NCBI GenBank assembly: GCA_013399875.1
Contig: VXAZ01002277.1
Span: forward strand, 62,001 to 126,000
DNA: 64,000 bases
Reading direction: 5' to 3'
Origin: Gymnorhina tibicen
Taxonomy: Eukaryota > Chordata > Aves > Passeriformes > Artamidae
Under the pieces are notes generated by a model, which saw only the letters and a program-made list of their open reading frames with translations, ran no database searches and had not been told where the DNA came from. The number at the start of each line of letters is the position of its first letter. The first letter of the stretch is position 1. Made by a program: the position numbers and the translations under genes. Positions 1 to 13,564 of this stretch are shown here, one piece after another.

Positions 1-2238
1 TCAGCTGACAAACCATCTAAATTTGGCTGAAGGATGGAAAGCGACTTGGCGGATCAGAAATTAAAAATACTACAAACCTTCGTTTTGTTACTTCATCTTA
101 ACACAAGTACTGAGCTGAATTCAGCAAACTACACTTGCAGAAAATCATAAACAGCAAGTCAGGCCTATATATTTTATTATGAGAAAAGAACTGAATCTCT
201 TAAAATATATCCATAGTCAAAGACAAATGGATGTTTTGCAGAAATTCAACTTTAAAAAAACAAAAACATTGTCTTCTCCACTGTCATGTCACATAATTTT
301 TTAGAGCAGTTTGTAAAAGTGTGTTTTAAAAGGCCTACATATTTCAAGTTGTCATAATCTGTCATAATAAGGATCCTACTGGGAAGAGCCAGGCTGATGG
401 ACAGTCATTATAAAGACCCTTATTTCAGCTTGGCAAAGAGGTTTCCAAATGCTTCCAAATGAACAAAATGGACTCAGGTGAAAAAAACCACTTTCTTTTA
501 GAGCAATATTATACTCATTTAAATGGAGACTACAGATTTGTTTCACTGAGAAAGTTAAGTCTGTAGACTTTCAACTATATATCTACAATCTGACTATCTC
601 ATATTCAGTAATTTGTTGTCCTGAGTGAATGCTGCTTGAGGGGTTAAGGGATGACAGAGATACTTCTCTCTCTGGGTGAAATATTTCTTAAGGCACATGT
701 GGATTATTAACGTGTCTTTTATTTCTGTCAGCCCTTCTCTACACATAGCAAAGAGAACACATTAGCACAAAGCATACCAGTTTACAGATTGTAGTATCTC
801 AAATGACCAGAAGCAATAACTACGTGTAAACCACGTCTGAGGTTTCAACTGTAAGCAAAATCATCCCATCCCAGACCTCCAGGGAAGAGCACAACCCTGA
901 AAAGGGAGTAGCCTGAGTGACAGATGCAGTTGTGGAAACAAAACAAATGGAAAGGCCAATGTGTAGGCCTTAGACATGCTTGCTTTTGGTAGTATTGTGT
1001 CACTATGTTTGAAAGACATTCCTGTTAAAAATCAAATTATAGCATAAGAGTATTGGTAATGTTAGCAGAGCACAGAAATCTAAGCCACCTAACTCTACCT
1101 AAGTGTGGTAAGGTAGGTTCAACCTATAGAAAAAGCTTATTTTACTGACACACAAATTTTCACGAGGCAAAGAATTCAGCAGCTGTTCTGTAAGGGTCCT
1201 TCAAACTAGAAGGAAATGGAAGAACCTGTGAGTACACCTCCTGTGTAATGGGAGATGGCATTTATTTTCCAATTCTGTGCATATTCAATAAAATATAATA
1301 TATAAAATATAAAAAACATAAATTATATTATAAAATATAATTTATTCTTAACTACATAAAAGTTTTAGTACATATTTTTGAGTTTTCCAGGGGGGTTGGA
1401 AGAGTGCAGAGTTGATAGAGCCATGGCTAGAAGACATAGGAACACTACAAAAGGTGGGCAGTGACAGCTGCTAGTAGAAGAAGGACCTTCTGGTAGAAGA
1501 AACTATGCATACATGCACAATTGGCAAAAACAAGTCCTACTAAAAGGTTTTCAAAACCTTAAAATGTAAATGAAGGTTACTGCAGGAAGGGCAAGTCAAC
1601 TAGATGGTCAATTGCTAGAGGAAAGACTATAAAACCATTAAGATTACATACTAAGGATTAGTTATTATTACCCCTCTTATTTATTTACAGCTTTGTTAGG
1701 TTTTTTTATATCCCTTGAATAAAAGCATTATTTTTTAAATTTTAATTCGTGCCTGCACGTGGAAGACTTAGCTATTTGAGTCCCAAAAGCTTAATACAAT
1801 TATCCCAGGTCTGCCTGAGCTGGTGTTTTAGAAGCAAGCCCTTATCATTTCAGCCTTTGTTGCTGTCTGTCAGTTCTTGCCAGGAGGATTACACAATCTT
1901 TTTTAGAAAAAGGATTATATCAAATTACAAAATGAATCCAATTATCAGATTGATAATATTCTTTCTAAATTAATCCTTAGGCTCCGTAGGACAAGTTTGG
2001 ATTGTGGTAGTTCTGTTTAGCTATCAGTCCTCAGAATAAAAAAGTATTTTCTATTCAGTGGAATTTGATATAGGAAAGTTCCAACCATGTAACAGATGCA
2101 ACATGAACAAAGTCACTTGCAGGTTATAGTGAATGTTGATACTATGGCCTGAATTATATGTTGATTAGGGTCAGAAAATAACCTGATTCCCAACACTAAA
2201 GTTTCCTACAAAGGGCTTAATATAGGTATTAATTAAAT
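1..2238. other. Unique AT-rich non-coding sequence
   Basis: No gene, RNA or recognisable transposon is visible. Open frames are short (74 codons at most) and lack any familiar motif. A nearly pure A/T run lies at about 1288-1345, made of AATATA/AAAATATA words. It is low-complexity sequence rather than a promoter. Confidence 0.6.
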
Positions 2239-2292
2239 GAACAATATCAACTAAATCAACAATATCAACTAAATGAACAATATCAACTAAAG
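2239..2292. repeat. 18-bp tandem repeat, three copies
   Basis: Three adjacent 18-bp units (2239-2256, 2257-2274, 2275-2292) share the core AACAATATCAACTAAA. They differ only at the first base of copy 2 and the last base of copy 3. Such near-identity implies a recent local duplication. No coding or regulatory role is apparent. Confidence 0.9.
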
Positions 2293-4556
2293 AAATAATC
2301 AATGGGTACAGTTTAAATATCTGCTGCTAAACGGAGAGACAGTATTGTATATAGATGTTGAATACTGTTCAACAATTCCTGTTGAAATGTCTTAAATGTT
2401 TGAAAAATCTCTGTTCTGAATAGTGGTCACAGAAGAGGGAGTTTCAACCTAGTTGGGAGTTGATAACTTAGAACTTAAGTTAATGATTTTTAAGATTCCA
2501 GGATTAAATGTTGAAGAACCTCTTGATGGGTTAGAGGTTAGTTGCTTGTGAGTGTGTAACCATAGATGTTGCTGAAGCCATCAAAGGCTTTTAACAATGC
2601 AGAAAAATCACAAGTGTCTGTATCAGGTATGGTGACATTAAGAGGCTAGAGAGTAGAAATCATTGCATATAAGAAAAATTAAAAAACAACAAAACAACAA
2701 CAACAAAACCCAGGATGCAAAACTGGTTTTTGACAAGAAATTGCATTTCTCACATTTTTTAAGATGATGGTTTCATTAATTTCTCTCACTGATAGTTCTT
2801 CGAAAGCTGTTTAAGAAACTGGAGGTCTCTTTTCTAACCTTAATAAATTCCTAGAAGAATACCTCATAATTAAAAAAGGTCTTCTTATTTCAGATATTTT
2901 GGGTAAGAAATTGTATACGTATATAATCTATAAATAGACTCAATGGATAAATCAGATGTCACAGAGATGTTGAAAATTGCAAAGGTTAAGGTATTGTTTT
3001 AGTTTCCTTGAAAGCCCTAGTTCAAAATTCAAGATGCAAAATTTAAAACAATTTTTAAAATATAAGTTAGAAAAAAAAATGCAACCAGAGGAACACACCA
3101 GTTATGCTCCAAATAAAGAGAGATTATATACATATACATGGTAAGTCAGTGTTAAAAGTTTTTTTCATCTAAAATTATATTTTGAGGGCTTAATATTTAT
3201 ACGCTTATATGCTTCAAAGGGACAGATTCATGTCTGCTACATCTCTTGTAAAAAATTATCTGCAGTCCTCACATCATGGTTCTGCTGAAGTTTTTTTTCA
3301 GGTCTCAAAACTTTACTTAAAACTAAATCTTCAGATTTCTCTTCCAGTACTTTTTATCAAGCATCATTATGACTGTGATCCATGAAGCATAATAAACTTT
3401 TGATATTCCCAAAAGGGGAAATGCAAAATATGAATCTAAATTGCTAGCATGATGAATATCTATGAATATATAAACATTTAAAACTACAATGATGTTATAG
3501 AGAAAAAGATATTTCCCTAGAGTATATGTTCAAATAAGGAAGACTGGACAAAAGAGTTATCTCACAGAGAAGATAGGAATTGTGAACAGCTTCTGAATTA
3601 AATGGTTTCCCTAATCTGCAGCAACCTAATAAAGCCTCTTGATAAAGCCAATTGCCAAGACAATCTCTTCTGTGCAAAGTCTGTAAGAAGTAAGTTTAGA
3701 CTGGAAATAAGTGAAAGAATCTTTCTTCCTTTAGGAAGAATCCTTGCCCTTTTCATACTGCTGTCCTTCTGTGCACATTTTAGTGGGCAGCTTTTGTCTT
3801 ATCATTTTCTCCAGACCTCCATGACTTTAGAGGTCAAGCTGAAACACTTGCTAAATTAATTAGTACCATATGATGTTACAGTCATAGTGAGGAGTAGCAT
3901 AACACCTCAACACTTAACGTAGTATTTGGGGTAAAAAGGAAGGAGCATCCTTTCCTTCTCTACCCCATCTCTGCTGCTAGCACTTTGTTCTCATCCTTCT
4001 GTGCTTAAGGAATGTAGCTCTAGCTAGAAGGATTTTGTGCATATTTTCCTCTCCCCATAGATTCTTTTCACCCTACTTTCATTGACACATAAATCTGACA
4101 CACTTGTTTTGTAATACCTCAAAGTAAAGAGCGGTCTGGGTTTCTATCACTGCATCAAGTTCAAGATGATGTCTTATAAAACTGGGAAATACGCTTTCAG
4201 AATTTTCTCATGTTCTCAAAGACATGCTTGATCCCACTGAAATGAAAATTAAACAAAGAAAAACCTTTCCTTTAAATTTCTACAATTTGGACACTAGATA
4301 GATTTATTTAAGATACTGTCAGAAATCACTTTCATCACTGAATTTTACAAATCATGCCTCTGACACTTGTAACTTAAAATACTTTTACCAGTTTGAAAAT
4401 TTTTGCTGCTTCAACAAATATTTTCTATTAATACTTACTGTAATCTTTGGGAGGTTTTAATTGCTTCCCCCTTTGCTAGTACCTGGCACTATATTAGGCG
4501 GGTACTTCATGTGATGGTTAATTCACACATAGTTTCAAAAGTAAAATACAATCATA
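2293..4556. other. Unique AT-rich non-coding sequence
   Basis: No gene or recognisable repeat. A short CAA-rich patch lies near 2686-2708. The longest open frame is 85 codons (3602-3859, plus strand). It has a chance-like composition and no recognised domain, so I do not call it a gene. Confidence 0.6.
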
Positions 4557-4975
4557 AATCGTAGAATCACAGAATATTCTGATTTGGAAGAGACCCTCAA
4601 GGATCATCTAGTCCAACTCCTGACCCTGCACAAGGCATCCCCAAGAATCGCACCATGTGCCTGAAAGCATTGTCCAAATGCTTCTTGAGCTCTGCCAGGC
4701 TGGTGCTATGACCACTTCCCTGGGGAGCCTGTTCCAGTGCCCAGCCACCCTCTGGGTGAAGAACCTTTTCGTAATATCCAATCTAAACTTTCCCTGACAC
4801 AACTTCAGGCCATTCCCTCAGGTCCTGGCACTGGTCACCACAGAGAAGAAATCAGTGCCTGCCCCTCCTCTTCCCCTCACAAAGAGGTTGTAGATTGCAA
4901 TGAGGTCTCTCTTCAGTCTCCTCAAGATGAAGGATCCAAGTGACCTCAGCCACTCCTTGTAAGGCTTCCATTTGG
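4557..4975 (-). mobile_element. CR1 LINE, 3'-end fragment, minus strand
   Basis: The left end, TAGAATCACAGAAT followed by TTGGAAGAGACC, is the reverse complement of the CR1 3' terminus. The block continues through typical CR1 3'-region words (ATCATCTAGTCCAACTCC; GGGGAGCCTGTTCCAGTGCCC; TGGGTGAAGAACCTTTTC; TTCCCTCAGGTCCTGGCACT). It stops near CACTCCTTGTAAGGCTTCC. Only the last ~420 bp of the element are present, the usual 5' truncation of target-primed LINE insertion. The open frames on both strands here are by-products of the repeat. Confidence 0.95.
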
Positions 4976-7900
4976 TTAAATATAAGAAGAAAAAAGGTGG
5001 CTGACATGTCAAAACTGATGTAAGTTCTATCCATTAAAAATGCAAGGCACCAAACATAAAGAGACAATCTAACACTTTTACATTATTAAAGTATTTTGCA
5101 TAATTATACATATACATAATTTGCACGCCAGATGAATGTGGAGTAATATACACAGTGCAGACACACAGCAACTGACCCAGAGTGGAAAACTGAAAAGTGC
5201 TGTAAAGTTCCCTTTCTAGTGATAGTTCTTCCCTGAGGGATGACACACACTCATATTCCTCTTGATAGAAAATGCTGTGATGCTGCATGATCCCCAAAAA
5301 TGCCAGGCCTGTCTACTTCTGGCCCTGCCTGGCCAATTTATTACAAAATTCTTAAAAAAGCTACCAGGAAGCACTATTTTAGATTTGATAACTAAGACTT
5401 TTTAATTTTCTTTATGCCAAAGATAAGAAAATTAACAGAAAATACCTTAAGTCCCATACTAGACTTACAGCTATTTTCAATGAATTTATAAAGATAAAAA
5501 TGGAACACAATTTGAAAAAAAACCCATAAAGTTGTAAGGAACCTTATAAAAGGTATATTTAGCACATCAATAGGAATACATGAGTACTGACAATTGTAAT
5601 TGACATTATGTAAAACTGATTTGTTCTTATCATTTTTTCTTCACAGATGCCTGTAAATGTAACTTTATCAATCACGTAATATTTTTTGAAAATTTATTAA
5701 AAATAATAGTTTTAAAAGCTTTAAAAGAATTACGAAAATTGTCTAAAATTATTGATCTGAATTTTATGAAGTTAATTAGCCTTGAGTTGCCTTTAAATAT
5801 GAAAAGCATATATTGCAGTTATCCAACATTAACCTGTATCAGATATCAAAGAGAATTTCATATATAATCATACATATAATGTCAAACTTGTTGAGAATGA
5901 TTACAGTAGGAACTTCTAGCACTAAAGACCTCCTGACATCTTTTTTTATCTCTGCAGTTTACAGTCATTATGGATTTTTAATTGATTTGTAGATATGTGC
6001 AAAGACTATTAATTATTAGTTGCTATGCATAGTGAGTCACATACAGAGCTCAGCTTCCTTACATCTCCAGCCGCTCACTCAGGGCACGTGATGATTGTGC
6101 ATGTCTGGAGTTAAGTCTACAATAATATTTCACACTTTGGATAAAGTGGGATAAGTGAGGTTATTAGTTTTCATATTATGTAGTGGAGCAAGACTGATTT
6201 TACTAGGCTTAATCATCTTAATAATTGTTCTATTTAGGACTCTTTTAACCATAAAGCCTTTTTTGTTCAGTAAGATGTGTTTCACTAAAAGAGCGTATCT
6301 CCTATAATTTTTATCAATCCTGTCATTCCCTTATCAGTCAAGCACAAACAGTCCTGCGTAAGTTACATCTTAAATTATTATGTTTTATTTAGAGCAGTTC
6401 TATACACCTTTCCATGTAATTTAAGGGCAACTGAATCTATTAAACTGAAAATTCTTCAAAAAATCATGAGGATTTTCTTTATTATTCTTTCCAGGCAGTT
6501 TCTAAAGAACATCAGTAGAACTTTTGCTGGCTTTTTAAAAATTCCTTCTTTTTTTGTTCCCTCTGGATTTTTTTTTCTCCTGAAAGAACAGGACTCTCTT
6601 AGTGTAGAAGACACAAAATAAGCACCTTCTTATTACATTAGGTATCATTTCTACCTGGCAATGACAATTACATTTGCTCAAGACAGGTGGAGAGGATTGT
6701 TGGAATGTTATTATGAACAGTCATGTAACAGTTATCATAGTCAGGACAAAATAACCTGTTATTTTCCTTAATTCAGTTTTGTTTTTTAACACCAGCTATT
6801 CAATAGAACCAACAGACTGGGCCTGAGGGATATTATTTTCACCTGCGATATTTTTATTTCAGGTGATTTGTAGCAATCATTTAAACTCACATTTGTTACG
6901 TCAGACGGTGTATAAAACACAAGCACTTTGTTTTTTTCAGATTGGAATAGCTGCGATTTCTATTGATAATATTTATGCCCTTTTTCTCAGAAAACCTACA
7001 TCCGTGTTCACAATCTTTCATAGGCAGAGCAGGGTTCTGAATATTGGTTTTCCCTGGTCCAGTTCAGTTCAGTACAATTCCACAGAATTCAATATTGTAC
7101 CTACATGTGACCTCAGCATCTAGATTTGCACTATAATTAGTGGAGATCACCAATGCACCCAGTGTAGTCCAGCCTCATGACAGACACATCTCTAAGCTCC
7201 ATTAAACCGGATTCCCGGCCTCATAAGGAGGTTGTCATTAGATATTGTAGGCAAGACTCAGTTCTCTAAAAATTGATTTCTTACACACTTTTTCTACTTT
7301 ATTGCATCCTGTCTGGTCTTCAGCTGCCATCGAGAAAGCCACAGGCCTTCCCTAAGTTCTGTATTTTATCTTTCAAACATCTGCAGGTGCCTCAGAACTA
7401 TTAGGGCATCAATAATGATACTAGACAGATATGCTTAGACAGGTGAATCCCTCATGAGGCTATCTGGATATGAACTCTATTATTCTGGCTGAAAATCTCA
7501 TTCCCATTCTCATACAGTTTTCAAAGAGATATTAGAGCATGAGGAGTTCAGCCATACTTTTTCTGAGCACAGGCTGACAACACCTGTGTTCCGATGACAG
7601 ATAGTAGTGAAGGCTTATAGAAAACTGCAGGAAAAAACTGTATGATGGAAAGGGTACTGAGGTACTACTGGTAGAGCCAATCTCAATCTCCTTTACAAGA
7701 CATTTTTAAGGCACAGATAAGTCAAATGTCTCTGACAGTGACTGTAGTGATCCAAAATTAATGTTTGGGCTTGGGTTAGATTATATCTTGAAGTGCATTC
7801 CTGCCTTTCATTCATATGTTGCTCAAATTGTAGAAAAGAGAACAGCAGAAATTAAGATTATGTATTTGGGTTTGTTTAGGGTATTCTGGTTTTTCTTGTT

Positions 7901-9622
7901 TTTAGGCGAAAATGAAAAAGTCTTCATCAGGTTATTTGCCACTCCTGAATAACACAGCAAGTAGCCCATAGCTCTGAACTTTTATAAAAATGTGGATAAA
8001 AAATTATCAAATTTTAATATATATATATGGATATTAAATTTTACCATTATGCACCTATAAAATTAAGGTAGGATCTACTACAAATCCTTACAATTTTTGA
8101 GAATCAGTTGAGGTTGGTGATAAAAAATCCAAAATTTCAACAACAGATCTGATCATAATGTTTATTTACACACATCACTCCTGAAAAAGAAGCAGTTATT
8201 CACCAAACACTGATAGGTGGGGGTTTTTTTCTTATTTTAAACAGTTACTTAGAACATATATGAGCACAACAAGCATAATTTATTTCCTCATGAAAAACGG
8301 CTTTAGAAGTGTGCAGATAAGCCCTTTTCTTAATTCAGGCTGGTATCAATACTTCACAAATTATGTAAAACTTGTGACCTCTTAGAGACTATTATCAGCT
8401 AAAGAAATTTCTTTCTTCTCCTTGCCTCAGGGTGCCCAGCCCAGTTTTGAACATAATTACAGTAAAAAAACACCAGCTACAACACAAAATGTTCTGTCTT
8501 TAAATATGTATAAATTCAGCTTCCTTTTATTGTTTCTGGTCTGACTTGTAGAAAAAAACCTACTCTTTTCTCCTAGAAAACCATTTATGGTTAAACATGG
8601 GAAATGCTTATGAAGGACTACAGACTCTTCAGTTTGAACATGGTTAATAATTCTGGTCATGGTTTCACCATAAAAAAAGATAAGGAGAAATTTTCAATGT
8701 AAGTGCTCACCTAAATAGGGAATCAGTTAAGTAATGTGCACCAGTTTAGTCACAGACCTGCCTGAACTCTTTATCCAGTAGCTGTGTCTGGGCTTCAAAA
8801 TCCCAATTTTAAAATTCTTGATGGCCATTTTATAGCCATCAAGCCACCCTCATTACAGCTACTTAAAGAATTAGCAAACTCTTAGGAGTGTGACTTGAGA
8901 TTCTTACAGTGTTCTTACTATCACTACTGCCTTTCTATAGCTGGAAAGTAATCAGTTTCCTTTTCTCATGGACAATCTCTCCTTTTCATGAAGTACTTTA
9001 GTCTACCTCAAAAAAATTAAAATCTGTTTCTATATAGTACCCTCATTTTCACTTAGAAAATGAATTGAATCAACACAATCCTGCCTTCACCACTGTGAGC
9101 TGGGGAGAGGGGTGTCATGTTCTTTAATTGCTTCTAGCTCAAGGTGCTTGACAGAGATCCACTTTACCTTTTTACTTAATCAGTGTTAACTAATAACTTA
9201 ATCAGTATTACTCTAACAGAAAATATTCTTTTTCACCACACTTTCTTCAGAACCTTCTCTCTGATACGAAGCTTTATCAGTTAAAAGTGTAATTCCCAGT
9301 AACATAGATAACACCAAAAACCCTGTAGCTGTATATACTGTTAAACAGATTTCAGTTCCAGTGAATCCTTTGCTTTTATTTTGGCATTGGTTTTTTAAGG
9401 GATATCTACCTAGCCTGAAAGTGAGTAAAGCAACTTTTAAATAATTACAGAAATACAACGAAGAGTCTGTCACCTCCTATGAATCTATATGAAGTTGTCA
9501 TACTGTCAATAAACAGAATGAAACTGTTTTGCAGAATTGGAAAACAAAATGCTATCTTCAGAAATTATAGTTTTCTTAAAGTCTGGGTGAGGCAGTAGCC
9601 TTGACTGATATACTGATACTAT
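4976..9622. other. Unique AT-rich non-coding sequence
   Basis: No gene or confidently classified element. The block at about 7040-7330 is less AT-rich and more complex than its surroundings, with an open frame of 86 codons at its left edge. I could not assign it to a family. A perfect 9-bp inverted repeat CTTGATGGC/GCCATCAAG (8817-8825 and 8835-8843) could form a small hairpin. Nothing else stands out. Confidence 0.55.
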
Positions 9623-9691
9623 NAGGAAGGAAGGAAGGAAGGAAGGAAGGAAGGAAGGAAGGAAGGAAGGAAGGAAAGGAAGGAAAGGAAA
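9623..9691. repeat. GGAA tetranucleotide microsatellite flanked by an N
   Basis: Base 9623 is N, the only undetermined base in the window. It is followed by AGGA/AGGAA repeats to about 9690, first a pure tetranucleotide and then interrupted by AGGAAA units at the right end. The array is short and purine-only on the plus strand. The N suggests a polishing failure or a collapsed gap at the repeat edge, so the true array length is uncertain. Confidence 0.95.
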
Positions 9692-10162
9692 ACCAGGCCT
9701 GTAGTATTCCTAATGTGATATTGCTTGCAGTGTGGCAAATACACAGTTCAAAGGTGAGAAAAAGATTCTAGTGAGCCAGTTATCTTTAGTCCTAATGGAA
9801 ATAACTCATATTCCTACAGATAATACCAGAGATAACTCACTAAACACAGAGTATTTGCCAAAAGAAAAAAAGCAGTGAGGAAACACGGCTCTTAAGCAGC
9901 AATTGTTTCCATGTGATAATCTCAGCTGCCTTTCATGGACAGCATGCAAGTGAACAAGACAAATCCCTTTGTTCCAGCTGCCCAATCCTTGCAAAACTGC
10001 AAAATATCGGCACTTTCTACAGCTTTTTGTCCATTCGAGAAATCTCTGGTTAGGGTGTGTGACATACTGGGAGGTGAAGCACTGGGTATGAGGGTGGTTT
10101 ATTATTGTACAGGACATGGAGGAAGGATTGGAAGAAAAGATAGGAACCCAAGGAATATGATG
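9692..10162. other. Unique sequence, no gene seen
   Basis: Overlapping open frames on both strands (103 codons minus at 9806-10117; 79 codons plus at 9935-10174) lack recognisable domains. The plus-strand frame ends inside the neighbouring CR1. I treat both as chance frames. Confidence 0.5.
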
Positions 10163-10350
10163 ATAGAATTGTAGAGTGGTTTGGCTTGAAAAGGTCCTTA
10201 AAAATCACCTAGTTCCAGCTCCTCTGTGATGGACAGAGCTGCCACCTGCTAGATCAGGTGGCTCAGGGCCCCATCCAACCCAGCCTTGAACACTTCTAGT
10301 TTCTCTGGAGCCCTCCTTTAGTGTCTCCAAACCCTCTGAAGAGCTTTTTC
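10163..10350 (-). mobile_element. CR1 LINE, short 3' fragment, minus strand
   Basis: ATAGAATTGTAGAGTGGTTT followed by GGCTTGAAAAGGTCC is a diverged reverse complement of a CR1 3' end. After it come CACCTAGTTCCAGCTCC, GCTAGATCAGGTGGCTCAG and CCCATCCAACCCAGCCTTGA. The right edge fades near 10350 in CTCTGGAGCCCTCC. It is a different CR1 subfamily from the copy at 4557, judged by the word order after the terminus. Confidence 0.9.
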
Positions 10351-11371
10351 CCAACATGTAAGATCATGGATCAGCTGGACCACATGTAACAAAGGCACAC
10401 CAGAGGACCAGCCCAGAAGGAGACAAGATTAAAAATTACAAGAGAACAATTATGGACATTGACAATGGACTGTTGCAGATGGAGAAGCCTGAAGATATTA
10501 ATATGTTTCTAGAGAACAAATAACAGAAATTTGTAGGAAACTAGATATAGTGAATTTTATTGAAGATGAAATAATTTGCTTTTTGTTTAATACTATACTT
10601 CCTTACAGCAAAAATCTCCTGATCTTTTCATGACAATGCATTGGCCACTTCTGGTAACTAGTAGCTTTTACAAGGTAACTTTATGTTTAAATTATAACAG
10701 AATGCATAGATCTGGATTGTTATTTTATCATTTTCTTCTATCTTTATCCATGATGAATCATATCTAATACTGAAGAGTATTTTTTTTTTTGAAACATGTT
10801 CCTGTAAACAGAGAGTGAGGTAATAAAACAACAGTCATTAGAGAGAAAGAGAAAAGACTTACTAAATCACCTAATGCATTGCACTGCTATTGGACCACCA
10901 ATGCCTGAAAGGTCTGATACATTTTGTTCAGAGCAGTAATAATAGTTCTGAACAAATCAGTTTCTGTGACTGCCTTAGAAAGTTAGCCCAGAGACTGATT
11001 TCTCTCCATCAGGAAATTTTGTACTCTTCGTTCTAATTTTTTCTGTCCTTTGTTTCTCCCTGTTATTCCATATTAACCTTCATTTATCACCCTAAATCAT
11101 TCCACTTACTCCCTGGAGTTTTGTCTCCTGAATATTTGTAGATGCTAAGAAGTTTTACTTTTTTCTCAAAGTTAACTCCTCAGAAGTCATTGTTTCTACT
11201 CCACTGATAGTGATTGTTTTCTTGTACTCTGAAATCTGTCTGAATTTTCTGTATCATTCTGGAATGGGGTGGCAAATAGAAGAATTCAGCTGGAGGAAAT
11301 AATGTCAGTTCTATGTTAGAAATTCAGTCCTGTGTAAGACATTGAATTCTATGTTAGCAATCCAGTTCTGT
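10351..11371. other. Unique AT-rich non-coding sequence
   Basis: No gene seen. Just before the next CR1, the phrase TTCTATGTTAG(A/C)AATYCAGT occurs twice, about 43 bp apart (about 11309 and 11346), suggesting a small degenerate tandem duplication. Confidence 0.55.
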
Positions 11372-11515
11372 TAGAAGAGCCCCCAGGATGACTAAGGGGC
11401 TGGAACATCTCTTGAATGAAGAAAGGTTGAGAGAGCTGAGTTAGCTTGAGAAAGGACTTGACCTCCAGAGATCCCTCCCAGCCTCAATCATTTTGTGATT
11501 CTGTGATTCTATACC
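11372..11515 (+). mobile_element. CR1 LINE fragment, plus strand, internally deleted
   Basis: AGGATGACTAAGGGGCTGGA and GAATGAAGAAAGGTTGAG are the CR1 3'-region words seen at 17.6 kb. They join, with most of the intervening sequence missing, to GACTTGACCTCCAGAG and a terminus TTTTGTGATTCTGTGATTCT. Comparison with the longer CR1 at 15.6-18.1 kb shows that about 300 bp between these parts are absent. The copy therefore has an internal deletion in addition to its 5' truncation. Confidence 0.88.
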
Positions 11516-13564
11516 TTTATAGAAGACAAAAAACCATTATGTCCTTTTTCTAATACAAATGTGCACTTGTACAGACCTTGAAGATTTTTTTCATGTTTCT
11601 TCATTCCAAATTTTTCGTTCTTATTTTCATACTGAATATCAGTGATTTAGAACAGATAATTATGTCCCAATGTCTTCTTTTCTGGAAAAATGTTATGTTG
11701 CTTTAATTTCTGATCTTTCGCATTTCTTTAATTGTATTGCTGTTTCACTGAAAATTTTAATGTTTCTTTAATTATCATCCACAAACTTGTATGAGTGTGT
11801 TCTATTTCACATTTAAAAACTGAACTGCATTTCTCAGCAGTGAATCGGGGTGATCTTAAAATGTTCCTTCAAGAACTACCAGCTGAGACTAGAGAAAGGG
11901 CAGGAAACAATGAATTCCATGTCATCTTTTGCATTCTCCTGATCTTTGGTTGTTCCAGGACCTGAATGCCAATATGCACACAAAGGAGTGTTCAAATAGT
12001 TTCTCTGGCAGCTCCAGGAAAAATCATTTTAATAGGAGACCCACAGCATGAGGGAAGAACATACTTCTTAGCAGAGAGATTTGCTGCTTTCTTACTCTGT
12101 AAAATATATAGATATATTTAGTTGACAGATTTGTCAGTTCTTTGTCTTTTCTTCGTCTAGCCATTTTCTTGACATTTAAAATAGGGAAAATATCACATAT
12201 GTAGTTTACTGTGTATATATTTGAAAAACCCATAATTACTTGGGATATGATATGTTGCAATGATGCATTCATTATCCTTTGTGATTTGGAACTAGCTTTT
12301 TTTATTTTTAATTTTTATTCCTGTACTAATCTTCCCCGCTAGTATATTGCTTAAATTTTTAAGAGTCTGCAGCTTGATATTACTTTTTATGTTCCTACTG
12401 ATCTAAATTGGCCTCTGTTGTCTTTTTATCTCTCTACAGACTTCTCTAGGTTACATTTCAGCTTTTTCTAGAATCAAAACTGAAGTCTCTTGGAAAATGT
12501 TGCAATGCATTCTATTAAAAATCAGCAACAATTAAAATATTAGTGATTGGAGACTCCTGCTTTGTTAAAAGCATTTGGATAAAAATGATCTATTTTCCTT
12601 TTAGGTTTTCCCTTGTTCTTGCTTCCCATAAGCATCTGTCTGCTCTTTCTCTAGCTCGTAGAAATAAACATCTTACCACCAGAATTAGGGTTGCTTTTTA
12701 GTTCTTCAGTATTCGTACCAGAGAGATACCGGCTCCACAACAAGGAAAGACACAGGTCCTTGACTGTGTCCTCCAGACTCTTTCTGGACCTTAGTTTCTG
12801 TAGAAGAAACCTTGAACACATTTTCCAGAGGATAACCATCATATGTTACAAAAGACCCTTCATCTTTTTTTTCAAGCTACTCTGTTAGTTGCCTGAAATA
12901 CGCCATGATATATTGACCCTGTGTCCTTGTCTTCTTCCTGGACATTATTTTACCCTTTCCTCTCTAGATGACTGTAAAAGACATCAACTTAGCTTTCAAC
13001 GATATATATATTTTTTTTAATATCCAGCCTATTTTTACTGCCACCTGTTATTCTGACTCACTCTTCTCTTTCTGTCTCATCTCTAATAATTTTATTTTTG
13101 GAGGGCTTCCTGTAACATTGCCTTTTTCAGAAGCATTAAAAGCAGCTCACATAAACAAAGATACAGTATGACTTTTTAAGGCATTGATAAAACTTAGTAG
13201 AGGACATTTTACTTATTTAAAAACTCTTTCATTGTAAAAATACAATATTCACTATGTGAAAATTTTTGAGAACTGACTGCTATCTCCGAAATAGTCACCA
13301 GTGAGAAGTCTTCATCAGTGGGTGGTTTCCCCAGGTTCCAGAGAAGTAAATACATTTTCCCTGTTGTCAAGGAAGAAAACACAGTAACAAAAAACTTTCT
13401 GATGGCAAAACGCTGATAAGAAAGTGAAAGAGCAGAAGAACGGAAAAGTCAGACTGAATGAACTTGAACAAATTTTAATTCTTCAAGCAGAATTAATTCT
13501 AGAACATCAGGTATAAAGCACTATATTTAAGAAAAATTAATGCCAACTAATGGAGATTAATAAT
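11516..13564. other. Unique sequence with pyrimidine-biased plus strand
   Basis: No gene seen. Several stretches (about 11580-11780, 12290-12480) are T-rich on the plus strand. The longest open frame is 82 codons and is unremarkable. Confidence 0.55.

Noticed and set aside
2239..2292. 18-bp repeats as iterons of a replication origin
   Set aside because: Nothing else suggests a plasmid or bacterial context. The window is clearly eukaryotic nuclear DNA.
9624..9690. Direct repeats as a CRISPR-like array
   Set aside because: It is a plain tetranucleotide microsatellite without spacers, in a vertebrate-type genome. No other array in the window has unique spacers.
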